This document shows, in pieces, positions 29,760-64,000 of a stretch of 64,000 nt of DNA. Each line of letters begins with the position of its first letter. The stretch's first letter is position 1. Origin of the DNA: Aspidapion aeneum. Lineage: Eukaryota > Arthropoda > Insecta > Coleoptera > Brentidae. The notes beneath the pieces were generated by a model. It was given only the letters and a program-made list of their open reading frames with translations, made no database searches and had not been told where the DNA came from. The DNA lies in NCBI GenBank assembly GCA_963576565.1, contig OY755047.1, positions 5,240,931-5,304,930 on the forward strand. Direction: 5' to 3'. Made by a program: the position numbers and the translations under genes.

Positions 29760-30534
29760 CATATACAGGGAAATCTTAGAGATATCTTTATTTTTTATTT
29801 AATTTTGTTTCCATAGTATGTGTGCTATAACTTATAAATTAGTTTAGGATTCGCAATTTTTTTTCTCTCACAAAAAAAACAATTTTAATTATTTGTTTTG
29901 AGTTTTTTGTAGGTAGCAAAGAAACTTAAACCTACGAAAAAATGAAAAAATTTTATGTACAATAAAAGTGCTTTTTTGCAAAAAAATCGTGTTTTTTTTT
30001 TAAATCCTAAAACCTATGTATAGGATGTCCCAAATTCAATGTTTCTGGGGGAATTGAGGTACAGGGTAAAAAAAATTGTCTTAGATCAAAGCAAATTGCT
30101 TTGAATTAAAATAATTTGTGCTTTCCTATTCACCAAGAGAATATTTTCTGGATATAGCACAAAAAAGGTCTTGCCTCTTTATTTTAATGTGAAACAGAAA
30201 TTGTTTTATTATAAATTGGAACTGAATTAATCCAAGGCACCGTTTTTTCTGGAATCAAAATATTACTTATATGAAGACAATTTGTTTTGTTATAAAATGT
30301 AGTATACTGAAACATGATAATTAAAAAAGAAAAATAAAGTCTCATTTCAAGATTAAACGCTGCGTTGAACTAAAAAGAAATATTTTAATTCAAAACAAAT
30401 TGTTTCAAGGTAAAACAATTTAATCAAAAAAAGAACGTGTTTTCATTGTAGACAAAAATTTTTACCATGTATTTCTAGGGAAAATTTAATAAAGAACTCA
30501 ACTGTCAAAAATAATTTTATCTGTCACTTTCAGT
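29760..30534. repeat. Remnant of the segmental array with insertion
   Basis: 29760-30010 continues the array downstream of the TA element. About 30015-30465 is an extra AT-rich segment that begins 'ggatgtcccaaattcaatg', is inserted between 'cctatgta' and 'gtatttctaggg' of the array, and may be a degenerate foldback element. No gene. Confidence 0.55.
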
Positions 30535-30712
30535 GTTGTAAAGATATTCAAGAGAGCTTCAAAACAAGGTATCACTAGACCCACTTTCCCTATTCAAAAT
30601 ATAGGGGTAAAGTATACCCCTCGAAGGGGATTCGTGCTACAAAAATTTCAAGATAGCCAAAAATTGTCCCCCTCGCAAACAAAATCGACATGTCTCGGCA
30701 TTTTTAAAAATT
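30535..30712. repeat. Partial copy of the 21.05-21.49-kb foldback
   Basis: Matches the right arm of that element ('gatattcaagagagcttc', 'ccctattcaaaatatagggg', 'ctcgcaaacaaaatcgac') and lacks the left arm. Confidence 0.8.
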
Positions 30713-30828
30713 TTCAGCAGTTCTCGAGAAATAGTTCTCGAGAAATCCCGGGTAGAAAGCTTTAAATGGGACACAGTGTAGGATAAAAAGTAAGAGAATT
30801 TTTGTTTTTTTATAAAATAAATACAACT

Positions 30829-31424
30829 TTATTTATACATTTCTAACTTAAAAAATACTTAAACAGTCATAGTAAAAATTGCAAAATAGTAATTAAAAAA
30901 AAGAACTAATTATAAATAAAAAATATGCAGTTAACACCTCCACAACAGACTCCCCCCTACCTTACTTAGCACTGAGTGTAAAAAAGAGAGCTTAAAAAAA
31001 ATCTATGTGTACACGACAAAGACAAATAATTTTATTTGTCACGCAGTCGCCCCGCCTCTGGGCATGTTTAACGAATAGTAGGCGGGATTTATATATTTCC
31101 TTGCCTTGTCATATGCGGTAATTATCGTAAGAGGGCGGGGTTTGATTTAAGGCGGGACAAATAACGCAAAGTGAAATTGTAAAAAGTATTGTCTGTCTCT
31201 GTCAGGTATGTACACCTAAATTTTATTTTTCAACTGACAAGGATAAGGATATTTATATACTTTCTTTTCTTGTCATATGCGGTAATTATCGTACGGGGGC
31301 GGGGTTTAATTCAAGGCGGGAAAAATAAAGCATGGTAAAATTGTAAAAAGTGTTGTTTGTCTTTGTGAGGTATGGAGGGTTATTTTGGTATAAACTGCAT
31401 AGTTTTTTTTTATTATCTCACCTA
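30829..31424 (-). other. Probable HADHA 3' UTR
   Basis: Downstream of the HADHA stop on the minus strand, with a possible AATAAA (plus-strand tttatt) at 30829-30834. It contains two direct copies of a block of about 120 bp, near 31085-31190 and 31250-31360, sharing 'cttgtcatatgcggtaatta' and 'gggcggggttt'. Confidence 0.5.
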
Positions 31425-63183
<31,759 letters not shown>

Positions 63184-63189
63184 CTGAAA

Positions 63190-64000
63190 AAAATATGAAT
63201 TAGAATTTTGCTTCATCATGACACAACTAAAAATCTTAGATAGATGAAACTTGGCACACTGATAAAGGAAAGATTGCAAAATCTAAATCAGTCTTTAGTT
63301 TCTTTCTAGATTTCCTAGAAAATCTATAAAACCACCAAATTAGAATTTCACATTTTGTGCTACATCACTTCATACAATTCAGACTTGTGACTAAACTAAA
63401 AATCTTAGAAAGATGAAACTTGGCACACTAATAAAGAAAAGATTGCAAAATCTAAATCAGTCTCTAGTTTATTTCTAGGTTTCCAAGAACATCTATAAAA
63501 CCACCAAATTAAAATTTTGCATTTTGTGCTACATCACTTCATATAATTCAGATTTGTGACCAAACTAAAAATCTTACAACTATGAAACTTGGCACACTGA
63601 TAAAGGAAATATTGCAAAATCTAAATGAGTCTCTATTTCTTTCTAGGTTTTTAGAACATCTATAAAATTACCAAATTAGAATTTTGCATTTTGTGCTATG
63701 TTGCTTCATAAAATTCAGATTTGTGACTAAACTAAACATCTTAGAAAGAGGAAACTTGGCACACAGATAAAGAAAAGACTGCAAAATCTAAATCATTCTC
63801 TAGTTTATTTCTAGGTTTTCTAGAACATCTATAAAACCAATAAATTAGAATCTTGCATTTTGTGCTACATTGCTTTATATAATTCAGATTTGTAACTAAA
63901 CTAAAAATCTTAGAAAGATGAAACTTGGCACACACATAAAGGAAAGATTGCAAAATCTAAATCAGTCTCTAGTTTCTTTCTAGGTCTCCAAGAATATCTA
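63190..64000. repeat. 167-bp satellite at right edge
   Basis: 'aaatctta(g/c)a' with 'gatgaaacttggcacac' recurs near 63228, 63394, 63569, 63736 and 63902 (spacings 166, 175, 167, 166). It begins right upstream of a HADHA exon and runs off the window. Confidence 0.92.

Overview
This is a 64-kb piece of an insect nuclear genome. It is AT-rich, with short exons, GT..AG introns and very dense small transposons and satellites. A beetle (Coleoptera) is my best guess from the repeat style and protein sequences, but order is not proven. About 6.5 kb is coding; I saw no operons, CRISPR array, tRNA or rRNA.

Layout. (1) 1-8.7 kb: a tandem repeat array (monomer about 0.57-0.64 kb) broken by transposons, including two hAT-type insertions whose 8-bp target-site duplications (TSDs) can be read against the intact array. 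(2) 9.9-11.2 kb, minus strand: a two-exon C2H2 zinc-finger gene. It is divergent, across about 400 bp, from a four-exon plus-strand gene (11.6-12.4 kb) for a short membrane-anchored protein with a glucosidase II beta-like (PRKCSH-like) domain. (3) 13.6-20.8 kb, plus strand: LETM1, an inner-mitochondrial-membrane cation/proton exchanger, with nine confident exons and a probable first exon. Five of its introns carry a 30-bp-class minisatellite that reappears only in the 3' flank. (4) 20.8-31.4 kb: foldback elements, a mariner relic with a PIF/Harbinger relic nested in it, a minisatellite-bearing segmental array, and a TA-flanked element with a TTAA-flanked MITE inside. (5) 31.4-63.2 kb, minus strand: HADHA, the mitochondrial trifunctional enzyme alpha subunit. 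Twelve exons encode 718 residues to the stop; the exon(s) for the targeting peptide lie beyond the right edge. Its introns hold most of the repeats: a 326-bp expanded foldback arm, a 340-bp dimeric satellite, a 503-bp satellite, a 167-bp satellite at the right edge, RTE-like LINE pieces, a Penelope-type GIY-YIG endonuclease relic, and a four-level nest of insertions.

Functionally, LETM1 and HADHA are both mitochondrial inner-membrane housekeeping proteins. The zinc-finger protein is probably a nuclear regulator, and the PRKCSH-like protein is probably an ER/Golgi type II membrane protein. Nothing shows that the four genes work in one pathway.

Most notable observations: a loop-free 60-bp perfect palindrome; minisatellite restricted to LETM1 introns and 3' flank; satellites apparently grown from foldback-transposon arms; a duplicated in-frame 3' splice site in HADHA; and a promoter-plus-first-exon-like cassette inside a HADHA intron.
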